Assembly: GCF_002005205.3 (NCBI RefSeq)
Contig: NZ_CP019701.2
Span: 2,342,501 to 2,406,500 of the forward strand
DNA length: 64,000 bases
From: Rhizobium rhizogenes
Lineage (GTDB): Bacteria; Pseudomonadota; Alphaproteobacteria; Rhizobiales; Rhizobiaceae
Direction of reading: 5' to 3'
The notes under the pieces were generated by a model. The model was not told where the DNA came from, did not search any database, and worked only from the letters and a program-made list of their open reading frames with translations. Below, in pieces: positions 1 to 9,600 of this stretch (positions are counted from its first letter, which is position 1; every line of letters begins with the position of its first letter). The translations under genes and the position numbers were made by a program.

Positions 1-1
1 T

Positions 2-802
2 TATAAGGGGCAGGTCTTGACCCAGACAGCGCGCTACTGGTTCGAACAGACGAAGGACATCTGCCCCAACCATGTGGTCAGCTACCCCGATCCCAATGTC
101 GTCATCGGCAAGAGGCTTGAAATATTGCCGGTCGAAGTCGTGGTCCGCGGTTATCTGGCCGGCACCACCGGCACGTCGATCCTGACCCTCTACAAGAAGG
201 GTGAGCGACAGATGTACGGCATGAGCCTGCCGGACGGGATGAAAGACAACCAGATTCTGCCAGAGCCGGTCATTACGCCGACAAGCAAGGCCTTCGATGG
301 CGGCCATGACGAACCGCTGACGCCGGCAGAGATCGTGGAGAAGAAGCTCCTGACGCAGGAGCAATGGAACACCCTGTCCCGTTACGCGCTGGCACTCTTC
401 AGGCGCGGACAGGAAATTGCCGCAAAGCAGGGCCTTATCCTCGTCGACACGAAATATGAATTCGGGACGGACGAAAACGGTACGATCATCCTGGCCGACG
501 AAATCCACACTCCGGACAGCAGCCGCTACTGGATGGCCGACAGCTACGAGGAAAGCTTCCGCAACGGCACACGGCCGGCGAGCTTCGACAAGGATTTCGT
601 GAGAGCCTGGGTTGCCGAACGCTGCGACCCCTACAAGGACGATGTTCCCGAAATTCCGCAGGGCCTCGTGCTGCAAACCTCGAAGGTCTATATTGATGCC
701 TACGAACGCATCACCGGAGAGCGCTTCGTTCCCGACGATAGCGGCGAGACGCCGCTGGCAAGAGTACGCCGGAATCTGGAGCCGTTCTTCCCCGGAGTCT
801 GA
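2..802 (+). CDS. purC: Phosphoribosylaminoimidazole-succinocarboxamide synthase (SAICAR synthase), 5' truncated by window edge
   Basis: PurC joins aspartate to CAIR using ATP in de novo purine synthesis, in the cytoplasm. The reading frame is open from base 2 ([13 protein letters not shown]...), so the N-terminus lies outside the window; the TTG at 17 is an internal Leu codon, not a start. The visible 266 residues contain family blocks such as [17 protein letters not shown] and [12 protein letters not shown]. The length and motifs fit the longer, yeast Ade1-like form of about 300 residues, so perhaps 35-45 residues are missing. It ends 2 nt before the next gene's GTG start. Identity is clear. 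Only the truncation is unusual, and it is an artefact of the window. Confidence 0.95.
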   Translation, partial: YKGQVLTQTARYWFEQTKDICPNHVVSYPDPNVVIGKRLEILPVEVVVRGYLAGTTGTSILTLYKKGERQMYGMSLPDGMKDNQILPEPVITPTSKAFDGGHDEPLTPAEIVEKKLLTQEQWNTLSRYALALFRRGQEIAAKQGLILVDTKYEFGTDENGTIILADEIHTPDSSRYWMADSYEESFRNGTRPASFDKDFVRAWVAERCDPYKDDVPEIPQGLVLQTSKVYIDAYERITGERFVPDDSGETPLARVRRNLEPFFPGV

Positions 803-804
803 CC

Positions 805-1464
805 GTGAGCAAAACGATCGAACAGGCGAGAAAAGGCGACAGGAAGAACGACCGTCCTGTCAGACGCCGGCCTCGCCGTTCCGCCGAGGAAACGCGGCGG
901 GACATTCTTGCCAAGGCTGAAGAGCTTTTTCGCGAGCGCGGCTTCAATGCCGTGGCAATCGCCGATATCGCCGCCGCGCTCGGCATGTCGCCCGCCAATG
1001 TCTTCAAGAATTTCAGCTCGAAGAACGCCCTTGTCGACGCCATTGCCTTCGAGCAGATCGGCGCATTCGAGCGGGACATCCGGCCGCTGGATAAAAATCA
1101 CGCGCCGCTTTCGAGGTTGCGCCACCTCGCCCGCACCCTGATGGAGCAGCACCACCAGGACCTCAACGACAATCCCTATATCTTCGAAATGATCCTGATG
1201 ACGGCCAAGCAGGACATGAAGTGTGGCGACTATTATAAGGCCGTCATTGCCAGCCTGCTGGCCGACATCATCAGCGACGGTATCGATGCCGGAATCTATG
1301 CGCCCGCCGACATTCCGCCACTTGCGGAAACCGTGCTCCATGCTTTGACAAGCGTCATTCACCCGGTGCTCATCGCACGGGAAGACATCGGCAATTTGGC
1401 AACACGTTGCGATCAACTGGTCGATTTAATCGATGCGGGATTGCGCAATCCGCTTGCTAAGTGA
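805..1464 (+). CDS. ameR: TetR-family repressor of the AmeABC efflux pump
   Basis: Cytoplasmic DNA-binding repressor of 219 aa. The N-terminus is basic (RRRPRRSAEETRRDIL) and leads into a TetR helix-turn-helix at roughly residues 30-75 (GFNAVAIADIAAALGMSPANVFKNF). The C-terminal helical region is the ligand and dimer domain. The sequence matches the Agrobacterium AmeR repressor closely as I remember it, except for a divergent stretch near residues 118-125, so this is an ortholog from another strain. The start is GTG, 2 nt after the purC stop, which suggests co-transcription with purC in addition to any promoter of its own. AmeR is known to repress the adjacent ameABC genes, whose first start lies 200 bp downstream on the same strand. 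Confidence 0.93.
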   Translation: MSKTIEQARKGDRKNDRPVRRRPRRSAEETRRDILAKAEELFRERGFNAVAIADIAAALGMSPANVFKNFSSKNALVDAIAFEQIGAFERDIRPLDKNHAPLSRLRHLARTLMEQHHQDLNDNPYIFEMILMTAKQDMKCGDYYKAVIASLLADIISDGIDAGIYAPADIPPLAETVLHALTSVIHPVLIAREDIGNLATRCDQLVDLIDAGLRNPLAK

Positions 1465-1487
1465 CGATTCCCAATTTACGTCACCTT
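1459..1487. promoter_or_regulatory. Inverted repeat at the ameR 3' end (candidate operator or hairpin)
   Basis: The sequence AAGTGACG, then 12 nt, then CGTCACcTT is an interrupted palindrome with perfect 6-bp arms (GTGACG/CGTCAC). It includes the ameR stop codon and lies about 180 bp upstream of ameA. There is no T-tract after it, so it is not a convincing terminator. It could be an operator for AmeR or another regulator, but I do not know the AmeR site well enough to claim that. Confidence 0.3.
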
Positions 1488-1664
1488 CTCGCAACTGCTT
1501 GCGAAGCGCCAAAGCCTGCGCTTCTATGCGCATGGCGGTCCGGAAGGAATGAACGAAGAAGGCCCCAAAAGGCCTTTGTGTCGTCTCATCTGTTCTCCCG
1601 GACACGCATCCGCCGAGCGACATTGCGCTTATAGTTGAATGCGACCGATACGCAGGGAAGAACA

Positions 1665-2867
1665 ATGAGCCGACGTATTTTACCCCTATTTGCTTCTCTG
1701 TGCGTGACCGCAATTCTGGCGGGATGCAGCGATGGCGGCGAGAGCGGCCAGGCCGCCGCGCCGGGTGGCGAACGTCCGCCGTCACCGGTCAGCATCATCC
1801 TGATGAAGAACAGCGAATATCCTCTGACCACCGTTCTTCCCGGTCGTGCCAGCGCGTTCCAGACAGCGGAAATCCGCCCCCGCGTCACCGGCATCATCCG
1901 CGAAATTCCCTTCAAGGAAGGCAGCGAGGTCAAGCAGGGCGATATTCTCTACCAGATCGAGGACAATACCTATCTGGCCGAGGTAGCGCAGGCAAAGGCA
2001 AACGTGGCCAAGGCCGAAGCCAGCATCCCGAGCGCCCAGGCAAACCTTGCCCGTTACGAGCGGCTGGTCAACAGCGGCGCAACGCAGATCGAATATGAAA
2101 ACGCCAAGGTGACGCTGCTGCAGGCCGAAGCCGATGTGGCCCAGACCAAGGCGGCGCTGGAAACGGCTGAAATCAACCTCGACCTTACCAAGGTTCGCGC
2201 GCCTTTCGACGGCATCACCAGCGCAACCGCCTTCAGCATCGGCAACGTGGTAACGGCAAACCAGACGACGGCATTGACGACGCTGCGCCGCATCGACCCG
2301 ATCTATATCGATCTGATGGAGTCCAGCACCAATCTTCTGCGTCTGAAAAAGGCGATCTCGTCGGGCCAGCTCGGCGGCGATACAAAGGAGACCGGTATTC
2401 ACCTGACGCTGGAAGACGGCACCGAATACAAGCATGACGGCAAGATCGACATGTCGGACATGGCGGTGAGCGAAACCACCGGCACCTTCTCCATCCGTGC
2501 CCTGTTCGACAATCCGGACGATCTGCTGCTGCCCGGCACCTATGTCCGCGCCACACTGACCATCGGCAAGGAAAAGGGTTTCCGCATTCCGCAGCGCGCG
2601 GCGAGCCGTAACGCCAATGGCGAACTGACCGCGAAATTCGTGACTGCGGAAAACAAGGTGGAAACACGCACCTTCCCGTCCAGCCAGCAGTCGGGCAACG
2701 CCTGGCTGGTGACGGAAAACGTCAAGGATGGCGACAAGCTCATCGTCGACGGCTTCCAGTGGATCGCCGATGGCGCGACAGTCGCGCCCGTTGAAGTGAC
2801 CATCGACGATCGCGGTATCGTCGTTCTGCCGCAGCAAGCTCCGCCTGCCGCCGCCCCCTCGAAATAA
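1665..2867 (+). CDS. ameA: RND efflux periplasmic adaptor lipoprotein AmeA
   Basis: Membrane fusion protein of 400 aa linking the inner-membrane pump AmeB to the outer-membrane channel AmeC. I use the ATG at 1665, which follows GGGAAG at a good distance, rather than an in-frame TTG 30 nt upstream. This start gives a lipoprotein signal (MSRRILPLFASLCVTAILAGC) with a LAGC lipobox, lipidated at Cys21. The barrel-sandwich (lipoyl-like) hybrid domain begins near residue 55 (RPRVTGIIREIPFKEGSEV). A helical hairpin spans about 95-165 (AKANVAKAEASIPSAQANL) and beta-barrel and membrane-proximal domains follow. The length is normal for AcrA/MexA proteins. It is followed by ameB after 53 nt. Confidence 0.93.
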   Translation: MSRRILPLFASLCVTAILAGCSDGGESGQAAAPGGERPPSPVSIILMKNSEYPLTTVLPGRASAFQTAEIRPRVTGIIREIPFKEGSEVKQGDILYQIEDNTYLAEVAQAKANVAKAEASIPSAQANLARYERLVNSGATQIEYENAKVTLLQAEADVAQTKAALETAEINLDLTKVRAPFDGITSATAFSIGNVVTANQTTALTTLRRIDPIYIDLMESSTNLLRLKKAISSGQLGGDTKETGIHLTLEDGTEYKHDGKIDMSDMAVSETTGTFSIRALFDNPDDLLLPGTYVRATLTIGKEKGFRIPQRAASRNANGELTAKFVTAENKVETRTFPSSQQSGNAWLVTENVKDGDKLIVDGFQWIADGATVAPVEVTIDDRGIVVLPQQAPPAAAPSK

Positions 2868-2920
2868 GCATGAGCACGAAACCCTCGGTCGAAGCTCGTA
2901 AAAGGTAAGGCAGGACTGCC

Positions 2921-5900
2921 ATGGCCCATTTCTTCATCCGGCGCCCCGTTTTTGCATGGGTTATCGCCATCGTCATCATGCTGGGCGGCGCATTGGCGAT
3001 CGCGACGCTCTCCATCTCGCAATATCCCGATATTGCGCCGACGACGGTGCGTGTCAGCGCAACCTATAACGGCGCCAGCGCCGAAACCGTGGAAAAATCG
3101 GTGACGACCATCATCGAGGACGGCATGACCGGTCTCGACGACCTCACCTACATGACGTCGTCATCCTCGACGGGCAGCGCCGAAGTGACACTGACCTTCG
3201 GCAACAGCATCATGCCTGACATCGCGCAGGTTCAGGTGCAGAACAAGCTGCAGCTCGTCCAGTCGCAATTGCCCGATACCGTGCAGCAGCAGGGTATCCA
3301 GGTCAGCCGCTCCACATCGAGCATCCTGATGGTTGGCGCGTTGATCTCGACCGACGGCAAGCGCAACTCCGCCGATCTCGGCGACGTCTTCTCCTCGCGT
3401 GTCGAAGACCAGATCAAGCGCCTCGAAGGCGTGGGCAGCATCAACGTCTTCGGTTCCGAATATGCAATGCGCATCTGGCTGGATCCGTTCAAACTGAACA
3501 AATACCAGCTGACCACGGCCGACGTCACCAGCGCCATCGAAAGCCAGAACACCCAGGTTTCGGTCGGTTCGCTCGGTGCCGTGCCCGCAGTCAAGGGCCA
3601 GCAGCTCAACGTCACAGTGACGGCGCAGAGCCAGCTCACCACTGTCGCCGATTTCGAATCGGTCATCCTGAAGGTTGAAAAGGACGGCGCGACTGTCCGT
3701 CTCAGCGACGTGGCCCGCATCGAGATCGGCCAGGAAACCTATGGCGGCGATTCACGCTCCAACGGTCGTCCTTCCGCCGGTTTCGCAGTCAACCTCGCCA
3801 CGGGTGCAAACGCCCTCGACACGGCGGCGCGCGTGAAAGCTGCGCTGGCCAACGTCGAAGGCTCGCTGCCGGAAGGCGTCGCGATCGAATATCCCTATGA
3901 CACGACGCCTTTCGTGAAGCTGTCGATCGAAAAAGTGGTGCATACGCTGATCGAGGCAATCATCCTCGTCTTCGTCGTGCTTCTGGTGTTCCTGCAGAAT
4001 CTCAGGGCCACTTTCATTCCGATGATCGCGGTTCCGGTCGTGCTTCTCGGCACCTTCGGCATCCTTGCGCTGACGGGATATTCCATCAACACGCTCACCA
4101 TGTTCGCGATGGTTCTCGCCATCGGTCTGCTCGTCGACGACGCCATCGTGGTTGTCGAAAACGTCGAACGAATCATGTCGGAAGAGGGTCTGTCACCGGT
4201 CGAGGCGACCGAAAAATCGATGGGTGAAATCACCGGTGCGATCATCGGTATCGCGCTCGTGCTCACCGCCGTGTTCATTCCGATGGCCTTCTTCGGTGGG
4301 TCGACGGGCATCATCTATCGGCAGTTCTCGGTCACCATCGTTTCGGCTATGCTGCTTTCGGCAGTGGTCGCCATCGTTCTGACGCCGGCGCTCTGCGCCA
4401 CGATGCTGAAGCCGATCGACCACCACAAGAAGCAGCGCGGACCGGGCGCGTGGTTCAACCGCGGCTTTGGCAAGACGACGGATGGTTATGTCTCCTCCAT
4501 CGGTTATCTGCTGAAACGGCCTCTGCGCGTGATGATTATTTTCGCGATCGTCATCGGCGGCTGCGCCTGGTTCTTCAGCAAGCTGCCCAGCTCGTTCCTG
4601 CCGCAGGAAGACCAGGGCGTGCTGCTGACGATCATCCAGACGCCAACCGGTTCGAATATCGAACGGACCAACGAGGTGGTGAAGCAGGTCGAAAGCTACT
4701 TCCGCGAAAAGGAAGCCGCCAATGTCGAATCGGTTTTCGGCGTGCTTGGCTTCAGCTTCAGCGGCTCCGGTCAGAACAACGCCATCGTCTTCACCAAGCT
4801 GAAGGATTTCTCCGAACGAACCGCACCCGATCAGCACGCTGGCGCCATCGTGCAGCGTGCGATGGGCACCTTCTTCGGTTTCCGCGATGCGCAGGTCTTC
4901 CCGCTTCTGCCGCCGGCCATTCAGGGCATGGGCACATCGAGCGGTTTCTCGATGTATCTCGTGGATAGCGGCCGTAACGGCACCGACGCCCTGACCGCTT
5001 CGTCCAAGGAACTGATCGCGCTTGCCACCGGCAATCCGAAGATCAGTTCGCTTCGAAGCGACAGTCAGGACAATGAAACGCAGATGAAGATCATTCTCGA
5101 TCAGGAAAAGATGGGGGCCATGGGCGTCGATCTCTCCTCCGTGAACCTCATGCTGTCGACGATCTTTGCCGGCCGGGATGTCAACGACTTCACTCTGAAT
5201 GGCGAGCTGAAGCCGGTTTATGTCCAGGGTGATGCCCCCTATCGCATGCAGCCTGATGATCTGAAGTTCTGGTATGCCCGCAACACCAACGGCGAGATGG
5301 TGCCTTTCTCCTCCTTCAGCGAGGTGAAATGGATCAACGCTCCGCCGTCTCTTGCCCGTTTCAACGGCACGGGTGCGATCTCGCTGGAAGGCACCGCCGG
5401 TGCAGGCGTCGCTTCCGGTGAAGCCATGGACGAGATGGAACGCCTGACGGCAAGCCTGCCGGGTGGCTACACCGTTGCGTGGCAGGGCATTTCCTATCAG
5501 GAGCGTCTCTCCGGATCACAGGCGCCGATGCTCTATGCGTTGTCGGTACTGATCGTCTTCCTGTGCCTTGCCGCTCTCTATGAAAGCTGGTCGATCCCCT
5601 TCTCGGTCATTCTGGCCGTTCCGGTGGGTGTCCTCGGCGCTTTGACTGCGGCCCATTTCTTCGGCCAGACGAACGACGTCTACTTCAAGGTGGGCCTGCT
5701 GACGACCATCGGCCTTGCCGCGAAAAACGCGATCCTGATCGTCGAATTCGCCAAGGAGAGGCAGGAGCATGGGTTAAGTCTGGTGGAAGCAGCACTGGAG
5801 GCAGCGAAGCTGCGACTGCGCCCGATCATCATGACGTCGCTCGCCTTCATCCTGGGTGTCGTGCCTCTCGCAATCGCAACCGGAGCGGGTTCTGCCGCGC

Positions 5901-6010
5901 AGAATGCAATCGGTATCGGGGTGCTGGGTGGTATGCTTTCTGCAACACTGCTCGGAATTTTCTTCGTTCCGTCCTTTTTCGTCATCATTCGTCGCCTTTC
6001 AAGGCGTTAA
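2921..6010 (+). CDS. ameB: RND multidrug efflux transporter AmeB
   Basis: Inner-membrane proton/drug antiporter of the HAE-1 family, 1029 aa, the usual length for AcrB/MexB proteins. It opens with the typical MAHFFIRRPVFAWV. The TM4 proton-relay motif LLVDDAIVVVENVER carries Asp406 and Asp407, at the positions of AcrB Asp407/408. The second half has the matching segment GLAAKNAILIVEFAKE, with the conserved Lys of TM10. Two large periplasmic loops follow TM1 and TM7. Nothing is missing. The gene sits between the adaptor ameA and the channel ameC, which makes the complete tripartite pump. Agrobacterium AmeABC is known as a multidrug pump; the substrate range cannot be read from sequence. Confidence 0.95.
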   Translation: MAHFFIRRPVFAWVIAIVIMLGGALAIATLSISQYPDIAPTTVRVSATYNGASAETVEKSVTTIIEDGMTGLDDLTYMTSSSSTGSAEVTLTFGNSIMPDIAQVQVQNKLQLVQSQLPDTVQQQGIQVSRSTSSILMVGALISTDGKRNSADLGDVFSSRVEDQIKRLEGVGSINVFGSEYAMRIWLDPFKLNKYQLTTADVTSAIESQNTQVSVGSLGAVPAVKGQQLNVTVTAQSQLTTVADFESVILKVEKDGATVRLSDVARIEIGQETYGGDSRSNGRPSAGFAVNLATGANALDTAARVKAALANVEGSLPEGVAIEYPYDTTPFVKLSIEKVVHTLIEAIILVFVVLLVFLQNLRATFIPMIAVPVVLLGTFGILALTGYSINTLTMFAMVLAIGLLVDDAIVVVENVERIMSEEGLSPVEATEKSMGEITGAIIGIALVLTAVFIPMAFFGGSTGIIYRQFSVTIVSAMLLSAVVAIVLTPALCATMLKPIDHHKKQRGPGAWFNRGFGKTTDGYVSSIGYLLKRPLRVMIIFAIVIGGCAWFFSKLPSSFLPQEDQGVLLTIIQTPTGSNIERTNEVVKQVESYFREKEAANVESVFGVLGFSFSGSGQNNAIVFTKLKDFSERTAPDQHAGAIVQRAMGTFFGFRDAQVFPLLPPAIQGMGTSSGFSMYLVDSGRNGTDALTASSKELIALATGNPKISSLRSDSQDNETQMKIILDQEKMGAMGVDLSSVNLMLSTIFAGRDVNDFTLNGELKPVYVQGDAPYRMQPDDLKFWYARNTNGEMVPFSSFSEVKWINAPPSLARFNGTGAISLEGTAGAGVASGEAMDEMERLTASLPGGYTVAWQGISYQERLSGSQAPMLYALSVLIVFLCLAALYESWSIPFSVILAVPVGVLGALTAAHFFGQTNDVYFKVGLLTTIGLAAKNAILIVEFAKERQEHGLSLVEAALEAAKLRLRPIIMTSLAFILGVVPLAIATGAGSAAQNAIGIGVLGGMLSATLLGIFFVPSFFVIIRRLSRR

Positions 6011-6159
6011 CAAAACAAAAATGGGCTGTGCCAACCGTTAATACGCTGCTAGAAATGTCGCCGATTTGGCAAATGCACGTTTCTACGGCATATCGACCGC
6101 GTAGCCCATTTGTCAGCAAGCCGCGCTCGGTAAGCCAACCTAAGAATTGGGAAAATTAT

Positions 6160-7602
6160 ATGCTGTCTATTCGCGCTACTCTTCCCCTGACAATGCTGCT
6201 GCTCTCAGGCTGTGTTGTTGGACCTGACCACAAGACGCCCGAAGTTCAATTGCCGGGAAAGTTTGCGGAAGCCGGAAAAACCAGTAATGGCGACATCAGC
6301 AGCGTTGCATGGTGGACAGCCTTCAATGACAGCCGCCTGAACGGTTACGTTTCGACCGGCCTGAAGCAGAACCTGACGGTGATGCAGGCGATCGAACGCA
6401 TCAACCAGGCGGAAGCCCAGGTGATCTCGGCCGGCGCCGGTGGTCTGCCGAGCCTGACGGCCAATGGCAGCCACACGACCAGTGAGACCAAGGGCAGCTA
6501 CCGTGACGTTCCCGTCACCAACGTGTCTTCGGGCAGCCTCAGCGTTTCCTGGTTGCTCGACCTCTTCGGTCGCTATCGCCGGGCAACGGAAAGCGCCAAT
6601 GCATCGCTCGATGCCGCTTACTCCACCGTTGACGTTCAGCGCCTGACGCTGATTTCGTCGGTCGCCGCAGCCTATATCGACGTGCGCTATTATCAGGAGC
6701 GCCTGGCGATTGCCCGCCAGAACCTGGCGTCCCGTCGCGAAACGCTGGATCTGACCAAGCTGCAGCTGGAAGCCGGTGCGGCTTCGCGCCTCGATGTCGT
6801 CCAGTCCGAAGGTCTGGTCAATTCGACGCTGTCCGATATTCCGGGCCTTGAAACCAACTTCCGCAAGGCGGCCCATCGCATCGCCACCCTGCTCGGCCTG
6901 CCCGCCTCGTCGCTGATTTCCGAACTGCAGAAGGGTGCACGCCAGCCCGTTGCACGCAGCGTTCCGCGCACCGGTATTCCGGCCGACCTCATTCGCAACC
7001 GTCCGGACATCCGCGTTGCAGAACGCAATCTCGCCGCCGCGGTCGCCTCGATCGGCGTTGCCGAAGCCCAGCTTTATCCGAGCATCGAACTCGGTGGTTC
7101 CATCACCCCGAGCTACAACTTCCTGAGCGGTGGCGGCAGGGGAACGGCTAACAGCTGGTCCTTCGGTCCGAGCCTCGTTCTTCCGATCCTCGATGGCGGT
7201 AGCATCCGCGCCAATATCGACCTCGCCAATTCCCAGGCACGCGAAGAATATCTCGTCTGGAAGCAGACGGTGCTGACCGCCGTGGAAGAAGTTGAAAACG
7301 CTCTGGCCGCCGTCACTCGCGATCAGCGCACGGCCGATGCATTGCGCAAGACCGTGGCTTCCTATCAGGAAGCGCTGCAGCTTTCGACGGCCAGCTACCG
7401 CGATGGCGCCTCCTCGCTGCTCGACGTTCTCGATGCGCAGCGTCAGGTTTCCACCGCGCAGGCAAGCCTCGCACAGGCTGTACAGCAGACCGCGCAGGAC
7501 TATGTATCGCTGAACGTGGCGCTCGGCGGCGGTTACGCCGTTGGCCAGACCACGGCCCCGAAGAAGGCCGGTCCGACCCGGACTGCCGCCAAGGGCATGT
7601 AA
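6160..7602 (+). CDS. ameC: Outer-membrane efflux channel lipoprotein AmeC (OprM/NodT family)
   Basis: Outer-membrane factor of the pump, 480 aa. The frame is open from 6028, but the first 44 codons look like untranslated leader. The ATG at 6160 starts a clean lipoprotein signal (MLSIRATLPLTMLLLSGC) with an LLSGC lipobox at Cys18. Two repeated OEP domains follow (about residues 70-260 and 290-465) with typical coiled helices (VMQAIERINQAEAQV; LQLSTASYRDGASSLLDVLDAQ). The signature GIPADLIRNRPDIRVAERNL at the repeat junction is characteristic of NodT-family channels. The gene starts 149 nt after ameB and ends in a strong terminator, so it closes the ameABC operon. Confidence 0.92.
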   Translation: MLSIRATLPLTMLLLSGCVVGPDHKTPEVQLPGKFAEAGKTSNGDISSVAWWTAFNDSRLNGYVSTGLKQNLTVMQAIERINQAEAQVISAGAGGLPSLTANGSHTTSETKGSYRDVPVTNVSSGSLSVSWLLDLFGRYRRATESANASLDAAYSTVDVQRLTLISSVAAAYIDVRYYQERLAIARQNLASRRETLDLTKLQLEAGAASRLDVVQSEGLVNSTLSDIPGLETNFRKAAHRIATLLGLPASSLISELQKGARQPVARSVPRTGIPADLIRNRPDIRVAERNLAAAVASIGVAEAQLYPSIELGGSITPSYNFLSGGGRGTANSWSFGPSLVLPILDGGSIRANIDLANSQAREEYLVWKQTVLTAVEEVENALAAVTRDQRTADALRKTVASYQEALQLSTASYRDGASSLLDVLDAQRQVSTAQASLAQAVQQTAQDYVSLNVALGGGYAVGQTTAPKKAGPTRTAAKGM

Positions 7603-7623
7603 GCCCAGCCAGCAAGACAAATA

Positions 7624-7654
7624 AAAGCCCGCGTCTCGACGCGGGCTTTTTTGT
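7624..7654 (+). terminator. Rho-independent terminator of ameABC
   Basis: A GC-rich stem (AAAGCCCGCG / CGCGGGCTTT) with a short TCTCGA loop is followed directly by TTTTTT. It lies about 20 nt after the ameC stop. Confidence 0.9.
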
Positions 7655-7666
7655 TGGTCCAGATAC

Positions 7667-7697
7667 AAAAAAGCACCGGTCACCCGGTGCTTTTCTT
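7667..7697 (-). terminator. Rho-independent terminator of efp
   Basis: A second hairpin (AAAAGCACCGG / CCGGTGCTTTT on the minus strand) lies just downstream of the efp stop. Read on the minus strand it ends in TTTTTTG. Together with the ameC terminator it separates two convergent transcription units. Confidence 0.8.
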
Positions 7698-7714
7698 TAA
7701 CCCAGCCGTCAGGC

Positions 7715-8284
7715 TCAGTTCTTGGCGCGCTCGACGTAGGAATTGTCTTCCGTGGCGATGACCACGCGGATGCCGGCATCGATATGCGGCGGCACCATGG
7801 TGCGGATGCCGTTGGAGAGAATTGCCGGCTTGTAAGAGGAAGAAGCCGTCTGGCCCTTCACGACCGGTTCCGTTTCCGTGATTTCCAGCGTGACGTGGCG
7901 CGGCAGTTCAACCGCCAGCGGATTGCCTTCGTGGATGGAAAGAACGCAGGTCATACCTTCCTGAAGATAGGCCTTCTGGTCACCCATCGTCTCGACATCG
8001 ACAACGACCTGGTCATAGTTTTCCGGGTTCATGAAGTGGAAGCCTTCGCCGTCTTCATAAAGGAACTGGAAGTTCAGGTCTTCAACGAAAGCGCGCTCGA
8101 CCTGTTCGGTGGTGCGCCAGCGCTCGGAGACCTTCACGCCATCAACGATGCGGCGCATGTCCACCTGCGTGACCGGCGTACCCTTGCCGGGGTGAAAGTT
8201 CTGCGCGGTGAGAACGACGTAAAGCTTGCCGTCCACGTCGAGAACATTGCCCTTGCGGACGGATGAGGCGATAACCTTGACCAT
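7715..8284 (-). CDS. efp: Translation elongation factor P
   Basis: Cytoplasmic factor of 189 aa that enters the ribosomal E-site region and rescues stalling at polyproline. It has the normal three beta-barrel domains: a KOW-like N-terminal domain, a central OB domain and a C-terminal OB domain ending [19 protein letters not shown]. The domain I loop reads HPGKGTP, with Lys34 at the position that receives beta-lysine in EpmA/EpmB organisms. The modification enzymes lie divergently next door (epmA, epmB), so Lys34 is very probably beta-lysylated here. Nothing in the sequence is unusual. Confidence 0.96.
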   Translation of the reverse strand: MVKVIASSVRKGNVLDVDGKLYVVLTAQNFHPGKGTPVTQVDMRRIVDGVKVSERWRTTEQVERAFVEDLNFQFLYEDGEGFHFMNPENYDQVVVDVETMGDQKAYLQEGMTCVLSIHEGNPLAVELPRHVTLEITETEPVVKGQTASSSYKPAILSNGIRTMVPPHIDAGIRVVIATEDNSYVERAKN

Positions 8285-8535
8285 ATGACTTCCTTGTAAC
8301 TCGATGAAATGCGTCGTAAAGGACTGCGCGGCAGCACCGGCCCCGGCAGACGTTTTGTCTTTTTTCTGGGGCGCAACTACCTTAAATCCGCGCGAATTGC
8401 CAGCCTTCTACAGCAATTCGCGGAAGAGTGCCTAGCGGTTTTCCGCCCGGAATTGCTTTAAATGACGCGATCAGGCGTTTTGCGGGCTATTTATCCGCAA
8501 TGGGACGCCACAGAGAAGACGGAAAAGAAGAGAAG

Positions 8536-9600
8536 ATGCGCGCAAGCAAAGAGACAATGTCGCCATGGTGGACGCCCGATGTCCACGCCGACCGCCGCGC
8601 TTTTCTCATTGGCCGCAACGCGATCCAGTCGGCATTCCGCAGCTATTTCGCCCGTGCCGATTTTCTTGAGGTCGATACCGCCACCCTGCAGATTTCGCCC
8701 GGCAATGAGGCGCATCTGCACGCCTTTGCCACTGAGGGTCTGACGCCGGGCGGCGATGCCGTACCGCTCTATCTCCATACCTCGCCGGAATTCGCCTGCA
8801 AGAAACTGCTCGCCGCAGGTGAAAAACGCATTTCCTGTTTCGCCCATGTTTACAGGAACCGGGAAAGAGGCCCATTGCACCACCCGGAATTCACCATGCT
8901 GGAATGGTACCGGGTCGGCGAAACCTATGAGAGCCTGATGAAGGACAGCGCCAATCTTCTGGCGCTATCGGCCGAAACCACCGGGACCAAACATTTCACC
9001 TATCGTGGCCGCAGCGTCGATCCCTTCCTTGAGCCGGAACGCCTGAGCGTCGCCGAAGCCTTCGAGCGTTATGCGGGAATTGACCTTTTGGCCACCATCG
9101 GCCGAAACGGCGAAACCGACAGCCGACATCTTGCCGCAAGCCTCACCCATGCCGGCATCCGCGTGGCCGGGGACGACACCTGGGCGGACATGTTCAGCCG
9201 TGTCATCGTCGAGCGGGTGGAACCGGAACTGGGTTTCGGTCGCGCGACGATCCTTGATGAATACCCCACCAGTGAAGCGGCCCTCGCCCGCAAGTCCCCG
9301 AAGGACGCACGGGTAGCGGAACGTTTCGAGCTTTATGCCTGCGGCGTGGAACTTGCCAATGCCTTCGGCGAATTGACCGACGCTGCCGAGCAGAGGCGGC
9401 GTTTCGAAATGGAAATGGCCGAGAAGCAGCGGGTCTATGGTGAGACCTATCCGCTGGACGAGGATTTTCTCGCAGCACTGGCGATCATGCCACCGGCAAG
9501 CGGCATAGCGCTCGGTTTCGACCGGCTGGTGATGCTGGCCACCGGGGCACCCCGCATCGATCTCGTCATGTGGGCACCCGTTGCGGACTATGGGCGATGA
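8536..9600 (+). CDS. epmA: EF-P--(R)-beta-lysine ligase (PoxA/GenX/YjeA, class II LysRS paralog)
   Basis: This enzyme activates (R)-beta-lysine and attaches it to the conserved lysine of EF-P. It is a 354-aa class II lysyl-tRNA synthetase catalytic core without the anticodon-binding domain. Motif 2 appears as AHVYRNRERGPLHHPEFTMLEWY and motif 3 as SGIALGFDRLVML. The ATG at 8536, after the purine-rich stretch GGAAAAGAAGAGAAG, is preferred; an upstream in-frame ATG at 8428 would add 36 residues of poor similarity, and the ATG at 8557 is another option. Its stop overlaps the epmB start (ATGA), so the two are translationally coupled. It is divergent from its substrate gene efp. Confidence 0.94.
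   Translation: MRASKETMSPWWTPDVHADRRAFLIGRNAIQSAFRSYFARADFLEVDTATLQISPGNEAHLHAFATEGLTPGGDAVPLYLHTSPEFACKKLLAAGEKRISCFAHVYRNRERGPLHHPEFTMLEWYRVGETYESLMKDSANLLALSAETTGTKHFTYRGRSVDPFLEPERLSVAEAFERYAGIDLLATIGRNGETDSRHLAASLTHAGIRVAGDDTWADMFSRVIVERVEPELGFGRATILDEYPTSEAALARKSPKDARVAERFELYACGVELANAFGELTDAAEQRRRFEMEMAEKQRVYGETYPLDEDFLAALAIMPPASGIALGFDRLVMLATGAPRIDLVMWAPVADYGR

Noticed and set aside
6028..6159. A 44-codon N-terminal extension of ameC
   Set aside because: It would bury the lipoprotein signal peptide that starts at 6160.
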